Shown: in pieces, positions 1-7,220 of the stretch
Layout of the letters: each line of letters opens with the position of its first letter
Position numbering within the stretch: the stretch's first letter is position 1
Source: JBDTNL01 sp039933785
GTDB lineage: Bacteria > Acidobacteriota > Thermoanaerobaculia > Multivoradales > JAGPDF01
Direction: 5' to 3'
Length of the DNA: 25,477 nucleotides
NCBI GenBank assembly: GCA_039933785.1
Contig: JBDTNL010000055.1
Location: forward strand, 1-25,477
Notes under the pieces: generated by a model
What the model was told of the DNA's origin: nothing
The model's input: the letters and a program-made list of their open reading frames with translations, nothing else
The model's database searches: none
Made by a program: the position numbers and the translations under genes

Positions 1-62
1 GCCATAGACGGCACCGCCAAGAGACCGGCTGCCAACACCGCGAATGCGATTCTGCTCTTCAT
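1..62 (-). CDS. Secreted protein, N-terminal fragment (signal peptide only)
   Basis: An ATG at 62-60 opens a frame that runs off the left edge of the window after 20 codons. The visible residues are a positively charged start (MKSR) followed by a hydrophobic run rich in Ala, Leu and Val and ending in VPSMA, which is a typical Sec signal peptide. A strong Shine-Dalgarno sequence, AGGAGG (complement of 73-78), lies ten bases upstream of the start codon, and a near-consensus promoter precedes it. The gene therefore looks independently transcribed rather than the tail of the glycosyltransferase operon that ends at 129. The mature protein is outside the window, so its function cannot be judged. 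Confidence 0.75.
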   Translation of the reverse strand, partial: MKSRIAFAVLAAGLLAVPSM

Positions 63-92
63 AGTCGTATTGCCTCCTAGCTGTTTGTCCAG

Positions 93-121
93 AGTATAGA
101 CAGGACGTGGGGCCGTGTCGA
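93..121 (-). promoter_or_regulatory. Sigma70-type promoter for the secreted protein gene
   Basis: On the minus strand a TCGACA -35 element (complement of 116-121, one mismatch to TTGACA) is followed by a 17-base spacer and a TATACT -10 element (complement of 93-98, one mismatch to TATAAT). Transcription would start near base 86, giving a leader of about 24 bases that contains the AGGAGG ribosome site. This is among the best promoter matches in the window. It lies in the 66-base gap after the stop codon of the glycosyltransferase gene. I see no hairpin plus T-run there to end the upstream transcript. Confidence 0.65.
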
Positions 122-128
122 GGGCAAA

Positions 129-1970
129 CTATGTCCCATCCGTCAGCCTGTCAAGGATGCGCTTTGCGGCGCTGGACCAGGTCCACCGCTGCCGCATCTC
201 GGCCGCCGCCAGGAGGCCTCTTTGCTGGGCTTCGGCGCGGTTCTCGTAGACGTGGCGCAGGAGATGGGACAGGTGGTCCGGGTCAGGGTCGGCCCAGGAA
301 AAGCCCTCGTAGTATGGGCACTTGGCCACCGCCGGGACGGTGCCGCGTATCCGCAACGGATAGGCGATCTCGGCGGTGACGAACTCCTGATGGGCGCCCC
401 AGTCGGTCGCGATCGCCGGCAGGCCGCAGGCCATGGCTTCCATCAGGGGCATGTTCCAACCTTCGCCGCGACTGGGGGATACGAAGCAGTCCGCGGAGCG
501 GTACAACGCGGCGAGTTGGTAGTGCGGCAGGTTGCGATTGAACAGGTACGAGATTCGCCCTCCCGATTCACTTAGGCCAAGCCCCAGGATCTCTCTTCGC
601 ATGCTCACATTGGCGTAGGTGTTGGTCACCTTGCACACGAGACGCACCGGCTCCTTGGCGGAGAAGGTCCGATTGAACGCTTGGAGCAGCACGTCAGGCG
701 CTTTGCGCTCACCCCACTCGAAGCAACTGAGAAACACGAATTCACCGTCAGGATTGGGGAAGCCGCGAATCCCAGGGTGGAAGTGGTCGGGATCGAACCC
801 CAACGGCATGATGTGAATGGGCCGCTTCAATCCGCCGTCGAGGAATCCCCGTGCGTTGAACTGGGAGGGGACCCAAATCTCGTCCATCGAATTTGCGAGG
901 TGCACCCATTCGGCAGGAAAGCCGTCGACCTCGAGCATGGTGAAGCCGATGCGGTACTTGCCGATGTTCCGCGCGAAGACGTTGGCCTGCCCGAAGACGA
1001 CCGCTTCTTGGGGCGGCGTCGGCAAGGGTCGGTGTGCAACGACGTCCAAGAGATAGTCGCCCGTGCTCTCAGCCTCCTCGATCGGGAAGACCGATCCGGC
1101 GCCATAGACGTAGCGATACACCATCCGCTTACCGGCCTGTTCGAGGGCTTGCACGAAGCCTCGTGTACAGGCCGAATACCCGGTAGGGTGATTGATGATG
1201 GACTGCCAGAGAAGATCGCCTCGGTAGGCTTGCTCGAGCGGCTCCTGCCACTGCCGCCGAAAAACCTTTCGGCCGGCTTCGAGCAACGCCTCGCGATGCT
1301 GAGGTATTTCCTGTGTTGATCCGTGCTGGTGATGGATCAGGGTCAAGTCGCCGCAGACCACCGTTTTGAATCCGGCCGCGCTAGCGCGCAGGCAAAAATC
1401 CGTGTCTTCGAGATAGGTGTCGAACTGTTCTGACAGCCCACCTATGACGTCGAGTACCGCCCGCTTGATGAATACGCAAGCGAACACGACGCCCTGAACC
1501 TCGCGCAGGCCGGGATACTGTCCAAGATCCTTCTCCAACGAGCCCAGCTGTTGCCCCAGGCATGTGTCCGGCAGGATCCGTGTCCCGGCATGGAGCAGGG
1601 TGCCATCGGCCTGGCGCAGGCGGCAGCCGACGACGCCAATGTCCGGCGCGGAATAGGCGGCCTCGCGAAGCTTCGCCAGCCAGCTGCCATCCGGAAACTC
1701 GAGATCGTTGTTGAGCAGCACGACGTCCGAACCCGGGGGCGCGGCCGCGATTCCAATGTTGTTGCCGCGCACGAAGCCAAGGTTCTGTTCCGACCTAATT
1801 ACGAAGGGCCAATCGCGCTCGGCCAGTCGCGCCGGAGTCTCGTCCGTGGATCCGTTGTCGACGAGGACGACGTGCGCACCAGAAAGATCGGTCCCGCGGA
1901 GCGAGTCGAGCATCTGGAGCGTCATCGGCCATTGGTTCCAGGCGAGCACCACAATCGCGACGTCGCTCAC
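129..1970 (-). CDS. Bifunctional glycosyltransferase, GT2 domain fused to GT4-type domain
   Basis: 613 aa, predicted cytoplasmic, adding two sugars or sugar-like units to a growing surface glycan. Residues 3-250 are a GT2 (GT-A fold) domain of the rhamnosyltransferase-like kind: VDNGSTD at 37-43, NND at 87-89 in the metal-binding position, and the catalytic ED pair in LEDTD near 187-191. From about residue 265 a GT4-like (GT-B fold) domain follows, with the E-x7-E nucleotide-sugar motif at E503-E511 and the usual small-residue stretch after it. The start is taken as GTG at 1970-1968 because it forms a GTGA overlap with the stop codon of the 96-aa gene upstream and has GGGG about six bases before it. 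An ATG at 2066 would add 32 residues that do not belong to the domain and overlap that gene. Sugar specificity is unknown. Confidence 0.85.
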   Translation of the reverse strand: MSDVAIVVLAWNQWPMTLQMLDSLRGTDLSGAHVVLVDNGSTDETPARLAERDWPFVIRSEQNLGFVRGNNIGIAAAPPGSDVVLLNNDLEFPDGSWLAKLREAAYSAPDIGVVGCRLRQADGTLLHAGTRILPDTCLGQQLGSLEKDLGQYPGLREVQGVVFACVFIKRAVLDVIGGLSEQFDTYLEDTDFCLRASAAGFKTVVCGDLTLIHHQHGSTQEIPQHREALLEAGRKVFRRQWQEPLEQAYRGDLLWQSIINHPTGYSACTRGFVQALEQAGKRMVYRYVYGAGSVFPIEEAESTGDYLLDVVAHRPLPTPPQEAVVFGQANVFARNIGKYRIGFTMLEVDGFPAEWVHLANSMDEIWVPSQFNARGFLDGGLKRPIHIMPLGFDPDHFHPGIRGFPNPDGEFVFLSCFEWGERKAPDVLLQAFNRTFSAKEPVRLVCKVTNTYANVSMRREILGLGLSESGGRISYLFNRNLPHYQLAALYRSADCFVSPSRGEGWNMPLMEAMACGLPAIATDWGAHQEFVTAEIAYPLRIRGTVPAVAKCPYYEGFSWADPDPDHLSHLLRHVYENRAEAQQRGLLAAAEMRQRWTWSSAAKRILDRLTDGT

Positions 1971-2257
1971 CGCGATCCCCGAAAGGGCGATTTCAGATCG
2001 CCCCGCCAAAGCTCGGCGAGCAGGGTTTCGACATCTGCTGGGATCATGCTGAATGTTTCCCGCCACTCATTCGCATCGGAAGTCGTGGCCGCGCCGATCG
2101 GCACCTCTTTCATTACCCGCTCGATGATGGCGAGCCCGGCCGGCGAAACTTGTTGTTCGATGCGGCGCAGTTCCTCCGAGCGGCGGCGAAGCGCCGCCTC
2201 GAGCGCCGCGATGCGCGCTTGCAGCCGAATGATTTGCCAGCCCGATTCCAAGCTCAT
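1967..2257 (-). CDS. Small coiled-coil protein of a glycosyltransferase operon
   Basis: 96 aa, unrecognised family. Residues 8-40 are charged and leucine/isoleucine/alanine-rich with heptad spacing (RLQARIAALEAALRRRSEEL and onward), predicting a coiled coil. The second half has a possible short globular part with WRETFSMIP and LLAELWRGDLK. The gene sits three bases after the 1011-aa glycosyltransferase gene and its TGA overlaps the GTG start of the 613-aa glycosyltransferase, so it is embedded in the operon and probably translated as a coupled unit. The two larger upstream proteins carry coiled-coil tails, whereas the 613-aa enzyme does not. A reasonable guess is that this is a detached version of such a tail or an adaptor that brings the enzymes together. 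No enzyme motif is visible. Confidence 0.65.
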   Translation of the reverse strand: MSLESGWQIIRLQARIAALEAALRRRSEELRRIEQQVSPAGLAIIERVMKEVPIGAATTSDANEWRETFSMIPADVETLLAELWRGDLKSPFRGSR

Positions 2258-2260
2258 CGG

Positions 2261-5200
2261 CTACCACTCGCGGCCGAGCGCCCGCCGCAGACGCTGGAGG
2301 AGCTTCCACCAAGGTGAAGCCAGGACAGCGGTGTGGAAGTCTTCGAGCTGCGCAGTCCGCGCCAGCGCTGCAGCGTTCGTCGCCATCGACGGATCGAGCT
2401 CCAGCCCGGCTGAGCGTCGGGCGTGGAACGCGGCGACGGCAGCGCGGTCTTCGATCTCGAGTGCGCGCAGTGCGTGATCGAGCTGCTCGGCTTCGTACGT
2501 GCCGACGCGATGTGCTTCCTCCAGTGTCTCCTGGCGATGGGCCTCTACGAGGCTAGCGGTCACTTCGTCTTCCACGGTCTTGCAATCCTCCCTTGCCGCG
2601 GCCGGCGGAGCCGCCAGCGCGCTCCACGCCTTTTCGAGCGCGGCCCGTATCCGCGGCGCCGCGGCCTCGACCGCGTAGAGGCTGCTGACCCTGGCCAGCG
2701 CCCCGGCGCAGCGCTTCGAAATCGCAGCCCCCCCGGCGGCGACTTCGGCCATGGCTTCTACGGCGCAGTCGACATCCGGTTCTGCCCAAACGGCGCCGGC
2801 CGGATAAGGCCCTTGCGGTTCCGCCAGGGCCTTCAGGGCATAGGCGACCGGCCAACCCGTCGAGTCGTCCAGAAAATCGGTGCAGCCGCCGTAGTTCGTA
2901 GCGATGACGGGCTTTCCCAGATACATGGACTCGATCAGATGGAGGCCAAGGCCCTCCGAGCGATGCAGCGACACGAAGGCGTCGGCGGTCGCCGCCAAAC
3001 CGTTCACCTGCCCTCGACTGAGAGTCTCCGAGACCAGGGTGACCGGCAGGTCGGCGCATTCTGCGCGCAGGCGATCGAGCAGCTCCGGCGCGCTCGCGGT
3101 GCCGTTCACCTTGAGCAACAGATGCAGGCGCGGCACCCCCTCGCGCTTCATCAGCCGGCGCAAGGCTTCCAGCACGGCCCAGGGATTCTTCCGTTCCGGC
3201 ACGCTCAGCGCGTCAAAGGCCGAGTAGAAGAGGAAGGCGTCGGTGGGCAGGCCCAGCGAGGCTCGCGGGAGCGGTTCGTTTTCCGGTCTCGGCACGCAAG
3301 GCGGTAGCCAACGGACGGGGATCGGGGAGATGCTGCGGAACGAATCGACGCAGAACGAGGTGGGGGCCCAAACTTCGTCGAGGCGCTCGAACGCGCCGGC
3401 AAACTGCAGCGGGAAGTGCGAGAGCTCCCAGAACCAATACCCAATGCGATACCTCCCGGCTTGCAGGCTGGAAGGCAACATCCTGGCGATGTGCGGCATC
3501 ATGTCCGCGTTCACGTGGTAGAGGGTGAGGTCGTAGGGCAGGCCGGGCGGGTCGCCGGCCGCTGCCGGCGCCGGCGGGCTCACCAGCGGCGTGCCCAGGT
3601 CGCGCAGTGAGTGCGGAATACCGGCCGCGCGGAGCGCCGCCAGGCTGCCGCGGCACGCCTCGCCGACGCCGGTTGGAGCCGATGCCCACCCCAGCACGTT
3701 GACACCCCGCGGACCGGTGGATTCCGCCGGCGCAGCAGTCGCGGCGAACGCCGGCGGTCTCGCGACGCGGGCGCGTTCTGGAATGGGCTCGGGGCGCCGG
3801 CGCGATCGCTGCCGGAGCCACCACAATCGAGCGCGCCAGCGGCGTCTGGCGGGCAACACTCGCATTGCGGGCGCCACCTGCTTGGCGCTGAGGCGATACT
3901 CGAGGCGCGCATAGGTGACGAACCATTCGGCATACGAAGTCAACGATGCGGAGAGTGGTTCCGGAAAGGCGAGCTGCAGATCGAATCGGGTGCGGTGCAG
4001 TTGAAGTGCCAGGAGCGGTAACGGCGATCCGGGATCCGCCGCGAGCGGGGCGGCGCGCGACGCGTTCGAAGGGTGGGCCGCCGCGCCATCCGAGCTCGAG
4101 CGCACACCCTCTAGCCATCGGGGCTCGAGCTCGGCCATCCCGGAAGGAGACCGCAGCCACTCGCAGTACCTCTCGCCATCTCCGCCGAGCGGAGCGGGGA
4201 ATGCGCCTTGCAGGTCGGCGCGCTGATCCCAGAGCGCCATCGCGATCCGTGGCAGTCCAAAACTCGAGGCCACGGGCTGCCGAAGCCAGGAGAAGAAGCT
4301 GTCCCTGTCGTTCGTCCGGAACGGATCCTTCCATCGCGCCGCCTCGAGATCGGTAGCTCGCAGGGCTCGTCGCGCCGCCGGCGGGATCGCCGCCCCATTG
4401 TCGAAACTCCCGAATCCGTAGGGCAGATCTTTCAGCTTCTGGTGACCCGCCGCGGTCAGTCGTGCGGCGTAGTCGGCGAACAGGGGAGCGAGGTCGGGGC
4501 GGTCGGCGGCGGTGAATCGATTCTGAAACTTCGAGATCCGCGTCGGGTGCTCCAGGCTGAAGCCGCTGAAGTGGAAGAACCGCAAGGGCTGCCCGTTGAC
4601 CCTCCAAGCCCCGCCCTCCTGCGCCAGGGTGCGGTGAGCCAGGTTCCAATACGCGGCGTTGTAACCCGGGTCGCGGAGGATCCCGAACCGCTCGATGAAA
4701 GCAGGCGCGAAGTCCATCCATCGCTGATCGACGAACAGGCCGCGCCAGACCTCGTGAAGGCACAGGGTATGCAGGCGCGCGGCCCACCAGTCGAGAAAGG
4801 GCAGGGTGCGCTCGTTGAAGGCGATGCCCAGGAAGCCAAGGTTGTAGATGCCCGAGAGCAAGAAGTCCTGTTCGGAGGGCGTTCTGGCGTCCTCGAGCGG
4901 CGCCGTGACATGCGGGGTGAGCAGGACATCGCGTTCCGCGAGCTCCGCCCACAGGGTCGAAAGATCGCCGAGGACGAGGATGTCCGGATCGAAGTAGAGG
5001 ACGCGCTCGGCTCCGTGACGACGATGCAGGAACTGCAGGAAGGATGGTTTGACCGCGGTGTTGAGCTCGAGGATCGAATAACGAAAGGCGAGGTGCGCGA
5101 AGTCTCGGATCCCGAGCTCCTCCACGAACACCGGGATGAAAGGCTCCCCACCGTAGTCGAGCTCGGGGCGCCGGCGATCGACGATCAGTGCATAGACCCG

Positions 5201-5296
5201 CGCTCCCGGATGCTGCGCCAGGACCGAGCGCGTGAACGTGCGCGCGTACGCGAGGTAGTTATTGGCGATGATGGTGCAGGCGACGAGCTCGCTCAC
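2261..5296 (-). CDS. Giant bifunctional glycosyltransferase, GT8-like domain plus GT4 domain and coiled-coil tail
   Basis: 1011 aa, soluble. Residues 1-300 resemble retaining GT-A enzymes of the GT8 type: VACTIIANNY at the start, then YFDPDILVLGDL with the metal-binding DPD at 103-105, and a histidine-bearing HFSGF near 242-246. Residues 330-470 hold two copies of a short motif with the pattern R-x-DLQ-x-AFP followed by a tyrosine and EW (about 359-380 and 437-458). A GT4-like GT-B domain follows from about 532 to 895, with an E-x7-E motif at E781-E789 and NYGG after it. Residues 905-960 form a charged coiled coil, and the tail ends in SPWWKLLQRLRRAL, a tryptophan/leucine/arginine ending similar to that of the next protein upstream. 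The start codon is GTG with no clear ribosome site, 16 bases after the upstream stop. It fits the family N-terminus. Confidence 0.85.
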   Translation of the reverse strand: MSELVACTIIANNYLAYARTFTRSVLAQHPGARVYALIVDRRRPELDYGGEPFIPVFVEELGIRDFAHLAFRYSILELNTAVKPSFLQFLHRRHGAERVLYFDPDILVLGDLSTLWAELAERDVLLTPHVTAPLEDARTPSEQDFLLSGIYNLGFLGIAFNERTLPFLDWWAARLHTLCLHEVWRGLFVDQRWMDFAPAFIERFGILRDPGYNAAYWNLAHRTLAQEGGAWRVNGQPLRFFHFSGFSLEHPTRISKFQNRFTAADRPDLAPLFADYAARLTAAGHQKLKDLPYGFGSFDNGAAIPPAARRALRATDLEAARWKDPFRTNDRDSFFSWLRQPVASSFGLPRIAMALWDQRADLQGAFPAPLGGDGERYCEWLRSPSGMAELEPRWLEGVRSSSDGAAAHPSNASRAAPLAADPGSPLPLLALQLHRTRFDLQLAFPEPLSASLTSYAEWFVTYARLEYRLSAKQVAPAMRVLPARRRWRARLWWLRQRSRRRPEPIPERARVARPPAFAATAAPAESTGPRGVNVLGWASAPTGVGEACRGSLAALRAAGIPHSLRDLGTPLVSPPAPAAAGDPPGLPYDLTLYHVNADMMPHIARMLPSSLQAGRYRIGYWFWELSHFPLQFAGAFERLDEVWAPTSFCVDSFRSISPIPVRWLPPCVPRPENEPLPRASLGLPTDAFLFYSAFDALSVPERKNPWAVLEALRRLMKREGVPRLHLLLKVNGTASAPELLDRLRAECADLPVTLVSETLSRGQVNGLAATADAFVSLHRSEGLGLHLIESMYLGKPVIATNYGGCTDFLDDSTGWPVAYALKALAEPQGPYPAGAVWAEPDVDCAVEAMAEVAAGGAAISKRCAGALARVSSLYAVEAAAPRIRAALEKAWSALAAPPAAAREDCKTVEDEVTASLVEAHRQETLEEAHRVGTYEAEQLDHALRALEIEDRAAVAAFHARRSAGLELDPSMATNAAALARTAQLEDFHTAVLASPWWKLLQRLRRALGREW

Positions 5297-5312
5297 GGTG
5301 CAGGCAATCGTA

Positions 5313-7112
5313 CTATCTCAGCGACGATCGTAGACGCAGGAGCGCGGCGCGGGCACGCCAGGCTCGAGTGCGCTCCATGGCCGCGGTGCGCTGTTCCCAG
5401 CGGGCGAGCTCGGCCTGCAGCGCCTCGTTGTCCTGGCTCAGCCTGGTGGTCTGCGAGATCGACGCGCGGGAGTGCTCTTCTGCCCAGAGCCGTAGTGCTC
5501 GGAGCTCCTCGCGCAGAGTCTCGAGTTCGGGAGCGGGCGGTGACGGTCGCGGCGGCTCACGCTTGGCGCCTTGGGCGACTTCGAGCAGCGACGGAAGAAA
5601 TTGAGCGTAGAGCTTTTCGTGCTTGCGAACGATGTAGGCCTGCAACGCACGGCCTACCGCCGGCTCCATGAGGCGTGACGACATCGACGAGGCCCGAACT
5701 CGATACTCGAACGCGGGGAGTGCGAGGTGAACCAGGGACCACCCGCGCTCGGCGGCGCCGAGCCACAGGTCCCAGTCCTCCCAACCCAACGCGGGCATGT
5801 CGGCATCGTAGCCATCGCATTCTGCCCAGGCGCGCTTTCTCACCAGGGCGCAGGCGTCGATGAAATTACCTTGCAGAAGTCGGAAAAGATCGAACTCCGG
5901 GACTTCGACAAGCCCTCGTCTTAGCCCGAAGTCCTGCCGGTCACCGTAGACCGCGATGATCCGGGGATCGCCGGCCATGAGCGCCAGCGCGGATTCGACG
6001 AATCCGGGAAGCAGACGATTGTCCGCGTCCAACGGCAGGACGTAGTCCGCTCGGGCCTGTTGGAAGCCGGCGTTCCTGGCGGCACCGAGGCCAGCCTGTT
6101 CCTGATTCACGATGGTGGCGCCCCGTGCGCGCAGAAAACCGAGGACGTGCAGCGAAAGGGCGTCGGTCGAGCCGTCGTCGATCACGATCGTTTCGTGAGC
6201 GACGGGGACGCTGCGCTCGACACTGGCAAGCGCTTCGATCAGGAGCTCGCCGTCGTTGTGGTACGGGATCACGACGCTCAGTAGAGGCGTCGAAGCCGCC
6301 TGGCGCCGCGCGGGCGGTGGACGCATCGTCGCCCCGGCGCTGCCCGCTCGAAGCTCGAGCTCGGCGAGCAGTCTCATGGATGCGGGATGGAGCTCGCGCG
6401 CCATCTGAACGTAGGGATCGTCGAGAGCCATTGCGTGGAGAAGAGCGGGTTCGAGGCGCTCCGCGGCTCGCAAATGCGAAGGCTCGGAGGCACCCAGCCG
6501 GCTCTGAATCAGGTGAGCCGTCGCTTCAGGATCCTCCGTGAGCGAGTGGACTGCGAGCAGGAGGCAGCGTTCGGGACGTGCGTCCATGAACGCGAGCAGC
6601 GCCCGATTGTAGGCATTCCAGATGTGGAACGCGTAGTCCGGACGCCCCACGAAGACCTCGGCCCCCAGGCGTTCCATCGAGGCCCCGACATCCCAGGGGT
6701 AGCGGTAGACGAAGACGAAGCGGGCGTCGGGAACGAGCTCGTCCCAAAAATCGAGCGTCAGCGACGTCCGCGGATCCTTCCAGCCCCAGGGCTCACGGCG
6801 CGCGCGCCGAGCGGACACCAGTTCCGCGGCCGCGGCTCGATGGCGGGCGAACACACGGTGGTCGAGCGTCTCGCTTTCGGTCCATCCCCAATCGCGATGT
6901 CCGCCATCGTCGGGGCGCGTCGCCTCCCAGAACATGCGCTGATGGAGCTCGACGAAGTCACGATCCTCGAAGTAGCCGCGCGAGTTGGCCGCGTCGGCCT
7001 CGAGAAGTCGAGAGCCGACATCGATCCCGAGGGCCTGGACCCACGAGGCGACCAGAGACGTGCCCGAACGGTGCATGCCGGCCACGACGACCGGCGCGGG
7101 AGCTCGATCCAT
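5313..7112 (-). CDS. Sulfotransferase-GT2 glycosyltransferase fusion with coiled-coil tail
   Basis: 599 aa, first gene of the left operon. Residues 8-250 look like a PAPS-dependent sulfotransferase: GMHRSGTSL at 12-20 is the 5'-phosphosulfate loop with the arginine/serine-glycine-threonine signature, WKDPR at 111-115 follows, and VYRYPWDV at 135-142 matches the 3'-phosphate region. Residues 277-500 are a GT2 domain: SVVIPYHND at 279-287, IDDGSTD at 311-317, DAD at 362-364 and the WEDWD acidic pair near 444-448. Residues 528-580 form a coiled coil, and the end (TRAWRARAALLRLRSSLR) is basic. The enzyme could add a sugar and sulfate the same glycan. Alternatively the N-terminal fold may act only as a binding module, since some glycan-cluster members of this fold lack proven sulfotransfer activity. 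No PAPS synthesis gene is in view. Confidence 0.82.
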   Translation of the reverse strand: MDRAPAPVVVAGMHRSGTSLVASWVQALGIDVGSRLLEADAANSRGYFEDRDFVELHQRMFWEATRPDDGGHRDWGWTESETLDHRVFARHRAAAAELVSARRARREPWGWKDPRTSLTLDFWDELVPDARFVFVYRYPWDVGASMERLGAEVFVGRPDYAFHIWNAYNRALLAFMDARPERCLLLAVHSLTEDPEATAHLIQSRLGASEPSHLRAAERLEPALLHAMALDDPYVQMARELHPASMRLLAELELRAGSAGATMRPPPARRQAASTPLLSVVIPYHNDGELLIEALASVERSVPVAHETIVIDDGSTDALSLHVLGFLRARGATIVNQEQAGLGAARNAGFQQARADYVLPLDADNRLLPGFVESALALMAGDPRIIAVYGDRQDFGLRRGLVEVPEFDLFRLLQGNFIDACALVRKRAWAECDGYDADMPALGWEDWDLWLGAAERGWSLVHLALPAFEYRVRASSMSSRLMEPAVGRALQAYIVRKHEKLYAQFLPSLLEVAQGAKREPPRPSPPAPELETLREELRALRLWAEEHSRASISQTTRLSQDNEALQAELARWEQRTAAMERTRAWRARAALLRLRSSLR

Positions 7113-7119
7113 ATTGCGA

Positions 7120-7125
7120 ACTCTA
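7120..7125 (-). promoter_or_regulatory. Possible -10 element for a leaderless start of the left operon
   Basis: TAGAGT (complement of 7120-7125) ends seven bases before the ATG at 7112. A start of transcription at the usual distance would fall on or next to that ATG, giving a leaderless mRNA. There is no Shine-Dalgarno sequence before this ATG and no recognisable -35 at the expected distance (the bases there are GCCGGC), so the call is weak. Confidence 0.3.
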
Positions 7126-7130
7126 CTATT

Positions 7131-7167
7131 CCGGTGGCCGGCGCCGGCGGGCTCGCTGCGCCGGTGG
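7131..7167. repeat. Direct repeat flanking a palindrome between divergent glycan genes
   Basis: The 108-base divergent gap 7113-7220 contains CCGGTGG at 7131-7137 and again at 7161-7167, exactly 30 bases apart, which is close to three helical turns. A perfect 12-base palindrome, GCCGGCGCCGGC, lies between them at 7137-7148. Such an arrangement between two divergent genes could be an operator, but in GC-rich DNA short repeats of this composition can arise by chance. Confidence 0.3.
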
Positions 7168-7179
7168 AGGCGAGCGCCG

Positions 7180-7188
7180 TGCTATTTT
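7180..7188 (+). promoter_or_regulatory. Possible extended -10 promoter for the GT2/methyltransferase gene
   Basis: TGC followed by TATTTT at 7180-7188 resembles an extended -10 element (TGn plus a hexamer with four matches to TATAAT). It is the only AT-rich patch in this part of the gap. No -35 element is seen 16 to 18 bases upstream, as expected when an extended -10 is used. Transcription would begin near 7195, leaving a leader of about 26 bases without an evident ribosome site. Confidence 0.3.
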
Positions 7189-7220
7189 TCCTCGGCCGTT
7201 CTCTTGCATCTGCGACTCAA

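Noticed and set aside
4208..5671. 487-aa plus-strand open frame
   Set aside because: It lies opposite two well-supported glycosyltransferase genes, and its composition is that of an antisense shadow in GC-rich DNA.
6387..7220. In-frame 834-base extension upstream of the GT2/methyltransferase gene
   Set aside because: It is entirely antisense to the sulfotransferase/GT2 gene, has no recognisable domain, and the GT2 fold begins just after the ATG at 7221.
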